From the NCBI GenBank assembly GCA_963834365.1, contig CAWIBS010000021.1:189072-253071 (forward strand): a DNA stretch of 64,000 nucleotides, written 5' to 3'. Below the pieces are notes generated by a model. The model had not been told where the DNA came from and made no database searches. It worked only from the letters and a program-made list of their open reading frames with translations. Positions 56,260-64,000 of the stretch are shown here, piece by piece. How positions within the stretch are numbered: position 1 is the stretch's first letter; each line of letters opens with the position of its first letter. This DNA comes from CAWJAP01 sp963834365. Its GTDB lineage: Bacteria > Acidobacteriota > Vicinamibacteria > Vicinamibacterales > Vicinamibacteraceae. Both the position numbers and the translations under genes were made by a program.

Positions 56260-56727
56260 TCAGTAGGTCGCCGCCCCCGACGGAGCGCCGGCGCCCGGAC
56301 TGCCCGATCCGGGGGGACCGCCCTTTCGGGGTTCGTACTTCGACGGACACTTGGCCATGACGCCGTCGCTATCGACCGCAAAGCCATGGGGCCCGAGCGT
56401 CCCTTTGAGGACGACTTCCGCGCCTTCCTTGAAGGTATCGGGCACGATGCCCGTGTGCGCGGCCATCACACTCTGCCCGTTGAAGCTCACCTTGAACCGG
56501 CGGTCGAGCCGGTTGCGGGTGAGCACGTAGCTCCCCGGCTCTACGAAGCCATGGAGCTGCAGCCGCTTGCCGTACCACTGCTCGGGCGCGCGCGTGACCT
56601 CATCCACGTGCTTGTAGTACTCCGTCCCTTCGCTGAGCGTGGACCAGAAGAGTCCGCCCAGCGCCGCGACCAGGACGATGACGGTCAGCCCGACCTTTGT
56701 CGTTTTGTGCGACATCTCAACCCGCAT
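56260..56727 (-). CDS. ccmE: CcmE heme chaperone, CxxxY variant
   Basis: 155 residues. One membrane anchor (VGLTVIVLVAALGGLFW) then an OB-fold: RLQLHGFVEPGSYVLTR, FKVSFNGQSVMAAHTGIVPD, FKEGAEVVLKGTLGPHGFA. In the classical protein heme attaches to His of HxxxY; here the motif is VMAKCPSKYEP, a CxxxY form with Cys (codon 56347-56349) in place of His. This variant is known from some archaea and Desulfovibrio. Start: ATG 56727 (MRVEMSHKT) has GGTGGAAAG upstream and overlaps maf by 11 bases; ATG 56715 is an alternative. Confidence 0.93.
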   Translation of the reverse strand: MRVEMSHKTTKVGLTVIVLVAALGGLFWSTLSEGTEYYKHVDEVTRAPEQWYGKRLQLHGFVEPGSYVLTRNRLDRRFKVSFNGQSVMAAHTGIVPDTFKEGAEVVLKGTLGPHGFAVDSDGVMAKCPSKYEPRKGGPPGSGSPGAGAPSGAATY

Positions 56728-57355
56728 TATGGCGCTTTCCACCAGTCCCGACAATCGCACCCGGGCCAGGGTGGCCCGCCGTCTCCCCGGCGGGATCGAG
56801 CGCCGCGCCGAGCGTCCGAAGCTGCCGATACACCACATCCACCGGCAGCCCGACGACATTGCTGTACGAGCCTTCGAGGCGAGCGACGAACCGGGCCGCG
56901 AGCCCCTGGATGGCGTACGCGCCCGCCTTGTCGTCGGGCTCGCCGCTCGCGACGTACCACGCGATTTCGTCGGCCGAGAGCGGATGAAACGTGACCCGCG
57001 TGATCGCGACCTCGTCGTGCGCGGTGCCACCGCACACCAGCGCGATGCCCGTCATCACCTCGTGCGCGCGTCCGGCGAGTTGACGAAGCATCTCGGTAGC
57101 CTCGTCGGCATCCCGCGGCTTGCCGAGACACACATCGTCCACGACCACTGCCGTGTCAGCTCCGAGCACGATTTCGCCCGCCGCCGCTCGCACCGCGAGT
57201 GCTTTCGCCCGGGCCAGCCGCCGCACGTACTGATCAGGCAATTCACCCACCAGCCTCGATTCGTCGATGCGTGGCGGCCGAACCGTGAAAGCGAAGCCTG
57301 CCGACGTCAACAGTTCGGCACGCCGGGGAGAAGCTGAAGCGAGCACGAGCGGCAC
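56717..57355 (-). CDS. maf: Maf-family nucleoside triphosphate pyrophosphatase
   Basis: 212 residues from a GTG: VPLVLASASPRRAELLTSAG is the Maf signature. IVLGADTAVVVDDVCLGKPRD and KAGAYAIQGLAARFVARLEGSYSNVVGLPV are also conserved. Maf proteins hydrolyse non-canonical or canonical NTPs and limit septation. The tail HPGPGAIVGTGGKRHNAG is extra. Divergent from the dciA-like gene with 36 bp between starts; a GCTAGCT palindrome lies there. Confidence 0.94.
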   Translation of the reverse strand: MPLVLASASPRRAELLTSAGFAFTVRPPRIDESRLVGELPDQYVRRLARAKALAVRAAAGEIVLGADTAVVVDDVCLGKPRDADEATEMLRQLAGRAHEVMTGIALVCGGTAHDEVAITRVTFHPLSADEIAWYVASGEPDDKAGAYAIQGLAARFVARLEGSYSNVVGLPVDVVYRQLRTLGAALDPAGETAGHPGPGAIVGTGGKRHNAG

Positions 57356-57391
57356 AGGGGGGAATGGTAAGCTAGCTGATAGCTTTTCCCG

Positions 57392-57682
57392 ATGCTTCCC
57401 GTTCATCGCTTGCTGCCCGGCGCGCTGATCGAGATCCTGCGCGAACAGCCGACGACACCGGCCAAGGTCTCCTTCGCGTGGCGCACGGCGGTCGGTCCGG
57501 CGGTGGCGCGCGCATCGACGGTCGCGCTCGAGCCCGATGGCACGCTCGTCGTGACCGCCGGGGACGCGCGGTGGCGCCACGAGATCGGTCAGTCGCTGCC
57601 CCTCGTGCGCTCGCGGCTCGAGAGACTGCTCGGCGACGCCCTCCGCCAGATTGTGGTCCGCTCGCCCGACGCCCATGCGTGA
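57392..57682 (+). CDS. DciA/DUF721-family protein
   Basis: 96 residues, one DUF721 domain: FAWRTAVGPAVARASTVALEP, GTLVVTAGDARWRHEIGQ, SRLERLLGDALRQIVV. Larger members (DciA) load the replicative helicase in bacteria without DnaC; this short version has only the core domain. Its stop overlaps the start of the thiolase gene. Confidence 0.85.
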   Translation: MLPVHRLLPGALIEILREQPTTPAKVSFAWRTAVGPAVARASTVALEPDGTLVVTAGDARWRHEIGQSLPLVRSRLERLLGDALRQIVVRSPDAHA

Positions 57683-58855
57683 CTCCGTCATCGTCAGCGC
57701 GGCCAGAGTCCCTACCGGGAAGTTTCTCGGCGCGTTGAAGGACTTCAGCGCGCCGCAACTCGGCGCGATCGTCGTGAAGGAGTCGATCGCCCGCGCCGGG
57801 CTCGATCCGGCCAGCGTCGACGAGTGCATCATGGGCAACGTCGTGTCGGCGGGCGTCGGGCAGAATCCGGCCCGCCAGGCCGCGCTTGGCGCCGGCCTTC
57901 CGGACAAGGTCGCGGCCTTCACCGTGAATCAGGTCTGCGGCTCCGGGCTCAAGGCGGTGATGCTCGCCTCGCAGTCGATCGCTTCCGGCGATGCACAGGT
58001 GGTCGTCGCCGGCGGCATGGAGTCGATGAGCAATGCGCCATATCTGCTGCGCAAGCTGCGCGAAGGGCTGCGTCTGGGGCACAGCGAAGCCGTGGACTCG
58101 ATGATCCACGACGGACTGTGGTGCGCCTTCGAGCACTGGCACATGGGCATGACCGGCGAAGCGGTCGCCGAGAAGTACGGCCTGACACGCGCCCAGCAGG
58201 ACGCGTACGCCGCGTGCAGCCACCGGAAGGCTGCCGCCGCCATCCGCGAGGGCTGGTTCCGTGACGAGATCGTCGCCGTACCCGTGCCGCAGAAGAAGGG
58301 CCCGCCTGTCGCCTTCGATCAGGACGAGCCTGTTCGTCCCGACACGACGAGCGAGTCACTCGCACCGCTCAAGCCCGCGTTCAAGAAGGACGGGACAGTT
58401 ACCGCGGGGAATGCACCCGGCGTCAACGACGGTGCGGCCGCAGTCGTCGTCGTCGAAGCTGGCCATGCGGCGGCGCTCGGCCTCACGCCACTGGCGCGGA
58501 TCGTCGCGCAGTCGATGAGCGGGCTCCCCCCAAGTGGGTGATGATGACGCCGGTGGACGCCATTCGGCGCGTCGCCGAAAAGGCAGGGTGGGCGCTCGCG
58601 GATGTGGACCTGTTCGAGGTCAACGAGGCATTCTCCGTGCAGGCGCTGGCGGTGACCGGCGAGCTCGGGCTGGATCTGAATCGCGTCAATGTCCACGGGG
58701 GCGCCGTGGCGCTCGGTCACCCCATCGGTGCGAGTGGTGCACGCATCCTGACGACCCTCCTCTACGCGATGCGCACCCGCAATGCCCGCCGCGGCATCGC
58801 CGCGCTGTGTCTCGGCGGCGGCAACGGCGTCGCCCTCGCCGTCGAGCGCGCGTGA
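57675..58855 (+). CDS. Acetyl-CoA acetyltransferase (thiolase) with one homopolymer frame change
   Basis: 393 residues if the frame is restored. Catalytic Cys in NQVCGSGLKAVMLA, the NEAFSVQALAV and GHPIGASGARILTT motifs and the C-terminal active Cys in ALCLGGGNG are all present. At 58526-58531 there are six C; seven would give SGLPPKWVMMTP, the standard thiolase sequence, so this is almost certainly a missing base. Condenses acetyl-CoA to acetoacetyl-CoA or cleaves it. Coupled to the following dehydrogenase (GTGA overlap), a common arrangement for butyrate, PHB or fatty-acid oxidation. Confidence 0.95.
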
Positions 58856-59721
58856 GCCCCGTGCTGCAGACCGACATCTCGCGCGTCGGGGTGGTCGGCG
58901 CGGGGACGATGGGACACGGCATCGCGCAGGTATTCGCACAGGCCGGTCTGCGCGTGGACCTGCAGGACGTGGCGCAGCCGGCGCTCGACCGCGCGCGCAC
59001 CGCCATCGGCAAGAGCCTCGACAAACTGGTCGAGAAGGCCCGCATCGGCCCCGAGGATCGTGACGGCGCGCTCGGCCGCCTCGCGTTCGTCCGCGATCTC
59101 GACGCCCTCGCTGCCTGCGACTACGTCGTCGAAGCGATCGTCGAACAGGTCGAGGCCAAGCGGACGCTGTTTGGTGCGCTCGATCGGATCGTGCGACCCG
59201 GAGTGATCCTGGCGTCGAACACGTCGTCCATCTCGATCACGACGCTCGGGGCCGCGACCGGTCGGCCGGCGCTCGTCCTCGGCATGCACTTCATGAACCC
59301 GGTGCCGCTGATGCCGCTGGTCGAGCTCATTCGCGGCCAGGCGACCTCGGTGGAGGCGATGGAGGTGGCCGCGGCGCTGTGCCGCACGCTCGGCAAGACC
59401 GGAGTGGACGCCGCCGATTATCCCGGCTTCATCGCCAATCGCATCCTGATGCCGATGATCAACGAAGCCGCCTTCACGCTGATGGAAGGCGTCGGCACCG
59501 TGGATGCGATCGACACGGTGATGAAACTGGGCATGAACCACCCGATGGGACCGCTGACGCTCGCCGACTTCATCGGACTCGACGTCTGTGTCGCCATCCT
59601 CGACGTCCTCTACGAAGGCCTCGGCGATCCGAAGTACCGGGCCTGCCCGCTCCTCCGCCGCATGGTCGCCGCTGGTCATCTCGGCCGCAAGAGCGGACGG
59701 GGATTCTACAGCTACGCGTGA
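58852..59721 (+). CDS. 3-hydroxybutyryl-CoA/3-hydroxyacyl-CoA dehydrogenase
   Basis: 289 residues, GTG start overlapping the thiolase stop. NAD-binding VGVVGAGTMGHGIAQVFA, VVEAIVEQVEAKRTLFGALD, ASNTSSISITTL, catalytic His in LGMHFMNPVPLMPLVELI and NRILMPMINEAAFTLMEG, and C-terminal GMNHPMGPLTLADFIGLD. Reduces acetoacetyl-CoA or oxidises 3-hydroxyacyl-CoA. No crotonase is visible nearby. Confidence 0.95.
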   Translation: MSPVLQTDISRVGVVGAGTMGHGIAQVFAQAGLRVDLQDVAQPALDRARTAIGKSLDKLVEKARIGPEDRDGALGRLAFVRDLDALAACDYVVEAIVEQVEAKRTLFGALDRIVRPGVILASNTSSISITTLGAATGRPALVLGMHFMNPVPLMPLVELIRGQATSVEAMEVAAALCRTLGKTGVDAADYPGFIANRILMPMINEAAFTLMEGVGTVDAIDTVMKLGMNHPMGPLTLADFIGLDVCVAILDVLYEGLGDPKYRACPLLRRMVAAGHLGRKSGRGFYSYA

Positions 59722-60293
59722 CGGGACGCAGTCGGTCTGCGCGCGCGGAGCCAGAAGACCAACAGGACGATCGGGCCGAGGATCACGAGCTCGCGCCCGA
59801 CCGCGATCAGGTTGTGACGCCAGAATCCCGGCAGCCAATATCGCCGCGAAATGGCCATGAACCAGCGCAGGTTGGTCTGATAGAAATCCGAAGTGATCGG
59901 CCAGAGCGCCATGATCCCGATCGGAGGCGTCGTGTCGTCGCCGAGCCCGTCGAGGACGATGTGCGAGCCGTAGGCGAGCGCGCAGGCGAGCGCGAAGAGC
60001 CCTCGCGACGGCCGGCGAGAGGCCTCCCCAGGCAGATGCTGGGCGGCGCCTGCAGACATGGCGCGGGCACCGAGCCAGGCCACCAACCCTGCCAGCACGG
60101 TCGCGCCGATCGAATGCGTGTAGGTGCTGTGGGTGCCGAAGAGGAAGTCGATGTCCGGCAGCATGCCGAGCATGGCGAACAGCGCCGCGGGCCGCAGCCA
60201 GTGCACCCGCGACGGTCCTTGGAGCGTGCGGACACCTGCGACCGCCCACCCTGCCGCGAGACCTCCCAGCGCATGACCCAGCGGACTCGGCAT
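59712..60293 (-). CDS. YdjM-like membrane-bound metal-dependent hydrolase (DUF457)
   Basis: 193 residues. MPSPLGHALGGLAAGWA with the conserved His, GMLPDIDFLFG, YTHSIGATVLAGL and YGSHIVLDGLGDDTTPP are the family's metal-binding motifs. Four to five helices. Related to LexA-regulated YdjM. It converges on the dehydrogenase gene, overlapping it by 10 bp, and faces away from recA. Confidence 0.87.
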   Translation of the reverse strand: MPSPLGHALGGLAAGWAVAGVRTLQGPSRVHWLRPAALFAMLGMLPDIDFLFGTHSTYTHSIGATVLAGLVAWLGARAMSAGAAQHLPGEASRRPSRGLFALACALAYGSHIVLDGLGDDTTPPIGIMALWPITSDFYQTNLRWFMAISRRYWLPGFWRHNLIAVGRELVILGPIVLLVFWLRARRPTASRHA

Positions 60294-60428
60294 CCGGCGG
60301 CGACGCTATCAGATCCGCAGCCGGCTCGACCAGACACGACGCGTGCTTTCGAGAGCGAGGCGAAAGTTGCCATGTCCACAACGTGCTGATATTGCAGCCT
60401 TTGCAACGTCTGAGCGAGCGATTTTCGC

Positions 60429-60458
60429 TTGACTCGGCCTGCTTCCCCGAACTAGAAT
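60429..60458 (+). promoter_or_regulatory. Sigma70-type promoter of recA
   Basis: TTGACT, 18 bp spacer, TAGAAT, five of six matches each. It leaves a leader of about 210 bases with two dyads (GCCGGCTGAATCGC area; GGCGGCTGAGGGCCGCC) and a GGCTTCAGCC form at 60604-60624. I see no recognisable LexA operator. Confidence 0.5.
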
Positions 60459-60603
60459 CCGGTCTCGTGACATCCGTAGCCCCATGACATCGTGCCGCAG
60501 CCGGCGAGCTGCCAGCCGGTCCGATGAGGGCCGGCTGAATCGCAGCGAGCATTGACGGCTGCCCGCGACGGCGGCTGAGGGCCGCCGTCGCCAATAGTCG
60601 CTC

Positions 60604-60624
60604 CGAGGCTTCAGCCTTCGGGGC
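60604..60624. repeat. Degenerate GGCTTCAGCC palindrome in recA leader
   Basis: CCGAGGCTTCAGCCTTCGGGG, with a mismatch near the centre. Preceded by the dyad GGCGGCTGAGGGCCGCC at about 60570. Part of the palindrome family found elsewhere, here in a 5' leader. Confidence 0.45.
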
Positions 60625-60676
60625 CAGGCCAACCCTGCCGTTGTGGCTCGGACACGAACAGATTTCGGAGGACTCG

Positions 60677-61759
60677 ATGGCGGTCGATGACAGCAAAGAG
60701 CGCGCGCGGGCACTCGAAATGGCCGTAGGCCAGATCGAAAAGCAGTTCGGCAAGGGTTCGATCATGCGCCTCGGCCAGAAGGATGCCGTGGCCGTCATCC
60801 CGAGCATTCCGACTGGATCAATCAGCATCGACTATGCCCTCGGGGTCGGCGGGATGCCGCGCGGCCGCGTCATCGAGATCTTCGGCCCCGAGTCCTCGGG
60901 CAAGACCACGCTGGCGCTGCAGGTAATCGCGCAAGCCCAGGCGCAGGGTGGGATGGCCGCGTTCGTGGACGCCGAGCACGCGCTCGATGCCAAGTACGCC
61001 GACAAGCTCGGCGTCAGTCTCGAAAACCTGCTCGTCTCACAGCCCGACAACGGCGAGCAGGCGTTGGAAATCGTCGAAGTCCTCGTCCGCTCGGGCAGCG
61101 TGGACGTCGTCGTCGTGGACTCGGTGGCGGCGCTCGTCCCGAAGGCCGAGATCGAGGGCGAGATGGGCGAAGCGCAGATGGGTCTCCAGGCGCGGCTGAT
61201 GTCGCAGGCGCTGCGCAAGCTCACCGGCGTCGTCTCGAAGTCGCGGACATGCCTCATCTTCATCAATCAGTTGCGCGAGAAGATTGGCGTCATGTTCGGC
61301 AATCCCGAGACCACCACCGGCGGCCGGGCGCTGAAGTTCTACTCGTCGGTCCGCGTCGACATCCGCCGCATCGCGACCATCAAGGACGGGGATCAGGTCG
61401 TCGGCGGACGGACACGCGTCAAGATCGTGAAGAACAAGGTCGCGCCCCCCTTCCGCGAAGCCGAGTTCGACATCATGTACGGCGAGGGCATCTCGCGCGA
61501 AGGCGACCTGCTCGATCTGGCGGTCGAGCGCCGCATCGTGGACAAGAGCGGCACCTGGTTCGCCTTCAACGGCGAACGGCTCGGCCAGGGCCGCGAGAAT
61601 GCCAAGCAGTTCCTGCGCGACAATCGTGAAGTGTTCGCGACCCTCGAGGAGCGCATTCGCAAGGAGTTGGGCCTCACCCGCACCGAGACCAACGGAGTCG
61701 AGAACGGCGAGGCTCCCCCGGCGACCGCGGCGCCCGTCGCGCGCAGCGCTGGCCGATGA
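60677..61759 (+). CDS. recA: Recombinase RecA
   Basis: 360 residues, ATG with TCGGAGGA upstream. Motifs: GKGSIMRLGQKDA, Walker A EIFGPESSGKTTLALQ, Walker B VDVVVVDSVAALVPKAE, L1/L2 regions GEMGEAQMGLQARLMSQALR and FINQLREKIGVMFGNPETTTG (part). The C-terminal tail is acidic and then Ala/Pro-rich. Drives homologous pairing and LexA cleavage. The frame is clean throughout, in contrast to many genes here. Confidence 0.98.
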   Translation: MAVDDSKERARALEMAVGQIEKQFGKGSIMRLGQKDAVAVIPSIPTGSISIDYALGVGGMPRGRVIEIFGPESSGKTTLALQVIAQAQAQGGMAAFVDAEHALDAKYADKLGVSLENLLVSQPDNGEQALEIVEVLVRSGSVDVVVVDSVAALVPKAEIEGEMGEAQMGLQARLMSQALRKLTGVVSKSRTCLIFINQLREKIGVMFGNPETTTGGRALKFYSSVRVDIRRIATIKDGDQVVGGRTRVKIVKNKVAPPFREAEFDIMYGEGISREGDLLDLAVERRIVDKSGTWFAFNGERLGQGRENAKQFLRDNREVFATLEERIRKELGLTRTETNGVENGEAPPATAAPVARSAGR

Positions 61760-61804
61760 CCGTTCGCTGAAGACCAGCGGTCACGCAGCCGCGCCGACGC
61801 GACC

Positions 61805-63697
61805 ATGAACCTTCAGGCCGGGCCGTTGACGCTCGCCTTCGACCCGGTGCTCGGGGCGGCGCGCTACGTGTGCCTTGGCAACCGCGAAGTTGTGCGCTCC
61901 GTGTACGTCGCGGTACGGGACCGCACCTGGAAAACCATCGCGCCGCGCATCGACGGCATCCATCTGTCCGACGACAGCGATGGGACGACGCTGAGTTATC
62001 AGGCCCACGCGCTCGACGGCGCTATCGACTTCCTGTGGCACGGATCGATCCGGTGCGGCCGGAACGGCACGATCCACGTCGCCTTCGACGGCGAAGCGCG
62101 GTCGACGTTCTGGCGCAACCGCATCGGGCTCTGCATCCTGCACCCGATCGACGGATGTGCGGGCCAACCCTGCACCGTCACGACGTCATCCGGTGTCGTC
62201 GAGGGCCACTTCCCTGCGCTCGTGGCGCCGCATCAGCCGTTCATCGACATCTCGGCGATTGAATACGCCGCCGACCCCGGAGGGGATGCGCGGATCCGGC
62301 TCGCGTTCGAGGGCGATGTCTTCGAGCTCGAGGATCAGCGCAACTGGGGCGATGCGTCGTTCAAGACCTATTCGACGCGCCTGTCGCTGCCCATGCCGGT
62401 CGAAGTGCGCGCCGGCACGCGGCTGCACCAGTCGGTGACGATTTCGCTGGCGGGTGACGTGAAGAAAGGCCCGACGGCGATAGCGGCCCCCGCTTCCCCA
62501 TTTGTTGCACCGGGCTTCAGCCCAGCCACTGAGCCCACCGTTCATGTCGATCCCGGCGTCACCGCTCGAACCATCGCACCTGTTGGCTTGCTGGAACCGG
62601 CGGACGGTAAGGAGCTCACTCCTCGCGAGGCGGCGCGCCTTCGGTCGCTGAAGCTGGCGCACCTCCGGACGGAGGTGCGCTTCGCCGAGCCGGGCTGGGA
62701 AGTCGCCTACGCCCGGGCCGAATCCAACGCGCGCGCCCTGGGCATCCCGCTGCAGACCGCACTGATCCTCACCGAGGATCACGAGCGTGACGCGGCGCGA
62801 TTTGTCGAGCGTGTGGCGGAATCGCCGTCGAACGTCTCGCTCTGGCTGATTCTGCAGGAGCACGTGCCGTGCAGCACGGAGGCAGCGGTCGCGCACGTCG
62901 CCGGCCGGCTCGCGCAGTTCAGCCCCGGCACGCCCGTGGCCGCCGGAACGGCGCACAACTTCGCCGAGCTCAATCGCAATCGGGCGATCGTCGCGAACTG
63001 GTGGCCGAGCTACGCGCTCCACCCGCAGGCTCACCTGCCGGACACGTTGACCATCGTCGAGAACATTCCGGCAGCCGCTGACACGGTCCGAACCGTCCGC
63101 ACGTTCTCGCCGCACCCGGTCGTCCTCGGCCCCGTCACGCTGGCGCCGCGGGCGCGCGGTTCCGCACAACCGGGTTCGACCGACGACCCCCGTCAGCGCT
63201 CGCTCGTGGCCGCCGCCTGGACGATCGGGAATCTGAGCGCGTTGCTTCCGGTCGAGGGGCTCCACAGCGTGACGTACTTCGAAACTACCGGCGGAACAGG
63301 CGTGCTCGAGCGTGACCCGACGGTCGCGGCTTCCGAGTCTCCTCCGCACGCGGGTACGGTGTTTCCGGTCTATCACGTGTTCGCCGACTTGGCGGGCTCC
63401 GTCGGCGTTCATCAGGCCGTGGCGAGCCACCCGCGTGAAGTGGCGGCGCTTGCGCTGGCGCGTCCCGACGGCCGCGTGCGAGTGCTCGTCGCGAATCTCA
63501 CCTCCGACCGTCGCGAGATCATCGTCACAGGACTTGCGATGCCCTGTCGCGTTCGTGTGCTCGACGAAGCAACGGCACCCGCTGCCGCGCGCGATCCCGA
63601 GCAATTCGCGTCAGAGCCAGGGCGCCACGTGGCCGGCGGATCGCTGTCGATCGCCCTTGGGGCGTGGGGCTACGCGCGCATCGATTCCGACTCTTAA
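61805..63697 (+). CDS. D-apionate lactonase-like multidomain protein
   Basis: 630 residues, no signal peptide. The N-terminal beta-domain carries a recognisable pattern: ARYVCLGNREVVRSVYVAVR, RSTFWRNRIGLCILHPI, CAGQPC, APHQPFIDI, FEGDVFELEDQRNWGDASFK. The middle (about 260-530) looks like a TIM barrel, followed by a small beta-domain with a C-terminal GAWGYARI. I associate this with D-apionate lactonase-type proteins from memory of family patterns; the substrate is not proved. The linker (about residues 225-265) contains VAPGFSPATEP, the peptide encoded by the GGGCTTCAGCCC hairpin repeat, which suggests that part of a repeat was absorbed into the gene. Confidence 0.6.
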   Translation: MNLQAGPLTLAFDPVLGAARYVCLGNREVVRSVYVAVRDRTWKTIAPRIDGIHLSDDSDGTTLSYQAHALDGAIDFLWHGSIRCGRNGTIHVAFDGEARSTFWRNRIGLCILHPIDGCAGQPCTVTTSSGVVEGHFPALVAPHQPFIDISAIEYAADPGGDARIRLAFEGDVFELEDQRNWGDASFKTYSTRLSLPMPVEVRAGTRLHQSVTISLAGDVKKGPTAIAAPASPFVAPGFSPATEPTVHVDPGVTARTIAPVGLLEPADGKELTPREAARLRSLKLAHLRTEVRFAEPGWEVAYARAESNARALGIPLQTALILTEDHERDAARFVERVAESPSNVSLWLILQEHVPCSTEAAVAHVAGRLAQFSPGTPVAAGTAHNFAELNRNRAIVANWWPSYALHPQAHLPDTLTIVENIPAAADTVRTVRTFSPHPVVLGPVTLAPRARGSAQPGSTDDPRQRSLVAAAWTIGNLSALLPVEGLHSVTYFETTGGTGVLERDPTVAASESPPHAGTVFPVYHVFADLAGSVGVHQAVASHPREVAALALARPDGRVRVLVANLTSDRREIIVTGLAMPCRVRVLDEATAPAAARDPEQFASEPGRHVAGGSLSIALGAWGYARIDSDS

Positions 63698-63702
63698 AGG
63701 CC

Positions 63703-63822
63703 CCAGAGTTCACGCGTGTCGAGCGGGCCCGCCAAGGTGGCGCCGGGCTTCAGCCCGGCCAACGCGGGCCCGGGCAGGCCAAAGGCCAGCGCCACATTGT
63801 CAACAGACGTGAATCTGGGATT
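63703..63822. repeat. Palindromic TIR element, copy 4 (inverted orientation)
   Basis: About 118 bp, reverse complement of the copy at 15449. It begins six bases after the stop of the 61805 gene with CCAGAGTTCACGCGTGTCGA and ends CATTGTCAACAGACGTGAATCTGG, with GGCCGGGCTTCAGCCCGGC-type and GGCAGGCC hairpins inside. The gap 63823-63861 holds nothing else. Confidence 0.87.
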
Positions 63823-63861
63823 GGTCGGCGTCCGCGCAGTGGAACGCCCCGGGCACGTGCG

Positions 63862-63892
63862 TTGTCTCGGCAGTCAGGCCGCGTGATATATT
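63862..63892 (+). promoter_or_regulatory. Candidate promoter of tRNA-Phe
   Basis: TTGTCT, 19 bp, TATATT, ending 33 bases before the tRNA. AT-rich for this genome. Confidence 0.4.
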
Positions 63893-63925
63893 TGTGGGTC
63901 TTGTTGAGTGTGGCGGCCTGCGGGA

Positions 63926-63998
63926 GCCGAGGTAGCTCAGTTGGTAGAGCACGTGACTGAAAATCACGGTGTCGGCAGTTCGATTCTGCCCCTCGGCA
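63926..63998 (+). tRNA. tRNA-Phe (anticodon GAA)
   Basis: 73-nt cloverleaf: acceptor GCCGAGG pairs with CCTCGGC, D-arm GCTC...GAGC, anticodon stem CGTGA/TCACG with loop CTGAAAA (anticodon GAA), T-arm GGCAG-TTCGATT-CTGCC, discriminator A. The window ends in CC right after it, consistent with an encoded CCA. Confidence 0.97.
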
Positions 63999-64000
63999 CC

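Noticed and set aside
60400..60676. SOS (LexA) box upstream of recA
   Set aside because: No GTTC/GAAC palindrome of any known LexA type is clearly present. Regulation by an unknown LexA site cannot be excluded.
1..64000. Prophage, IS element or integrated plasmid
   Set aside because: No integrase, transposase, phage structural, replication initiator or conjugation gene was seen. The repeats lack coding capacity.

Overview
The window is GC-rich chromosomal DNA from a free-living Gram-negative-type bacterium. Signal peptides, lipoboxes, several outer-membrane beta-barrel candidates and a System I cytochrome c maturation operon point to a diderm. GC content, DUF4398-type lipoprotein, heme-maturation gene arrangement and the very common GGCTGAAGCC palindromes suggest Acidobacteriota, possibly Vicinamibacteria; this is inference, since no 16S gene is present. 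No phage, transposase, CRISPR array or plasmid gene was seen. One tRNA gene (tRNA-Phe, GAA) lies at the right edge.

Layout. 0-4 kb: NtrC-type response regulator (cut by the left edge) coupled to ligA, then a polyprenyl diphosphate synthase. 4-7 kb: secreted subtilase with a C-terminal P domain. 7-12.3 kb: tatD-like, metG, larC, radC on the minus strand. 12.3-18.5 kb: DUF4398-like lipoprotein, DASS transporter, BON-LysM protein, dapF-like, beta-barrel, dtd and ttcA. 18.6-43.8 kb: a long cell-envelope and glycan region with two GT4 glycosyltransferases, two GT-C-like membrane proteins, one GT2, two flippase-like proteins, a sugar epimerase, a hexapeptide acyltransferase, asnB, radical SAM, two methyltransferases, a FAD G3P dehydrogenase, DedA and a sulfatase; embedded in it (25.5-28.7 kb) is a beta-barrel gene between two paralogous lipoprotein genes sharing an unrecognised C-terminal domain. 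43.8-48.9 kb: beta-barrel, suhB-like, RsbW-like, aroA, aroK, phosphoesterase. 48.9-57.4 kb: maf and the ccm operon (ccmE, a ccmF-ccmH fusion, two accessory genes, ccmA, ccmB, ccmC, ccmD, a small membrane protein). 57.4-64 kb: dciA-like, thiolase, 3-hydroxyacyl-CoA dehydrogenase, YdjM-like, recA, a D-apionate-lactonase-like protein and tRNA-Phe.

Genes are tightly packed: many neighbours overlap by 4 bases (ATGA or GTGA), implying translational coupling. Several genes have a -10-like hexamer only 7-9 bases before the start codon, suggesting leaderless mRNAs. Four copies of a ~90-120 bp element with ~20 bp terminal inverted repeats sit within about 10 bases after stop codons, and simpler GGCTGAAGCC hairpins fill other gaps.

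Many otherwise intact conserved genes are broken by single-base frame changes, densest at about 29.6-40 kb. In the thiolase gene one extra C in a C6 run restores the family sequence, so I read most of these as assembly or sequencing errors, not pseudogenes, and give gene spans across the shifts.
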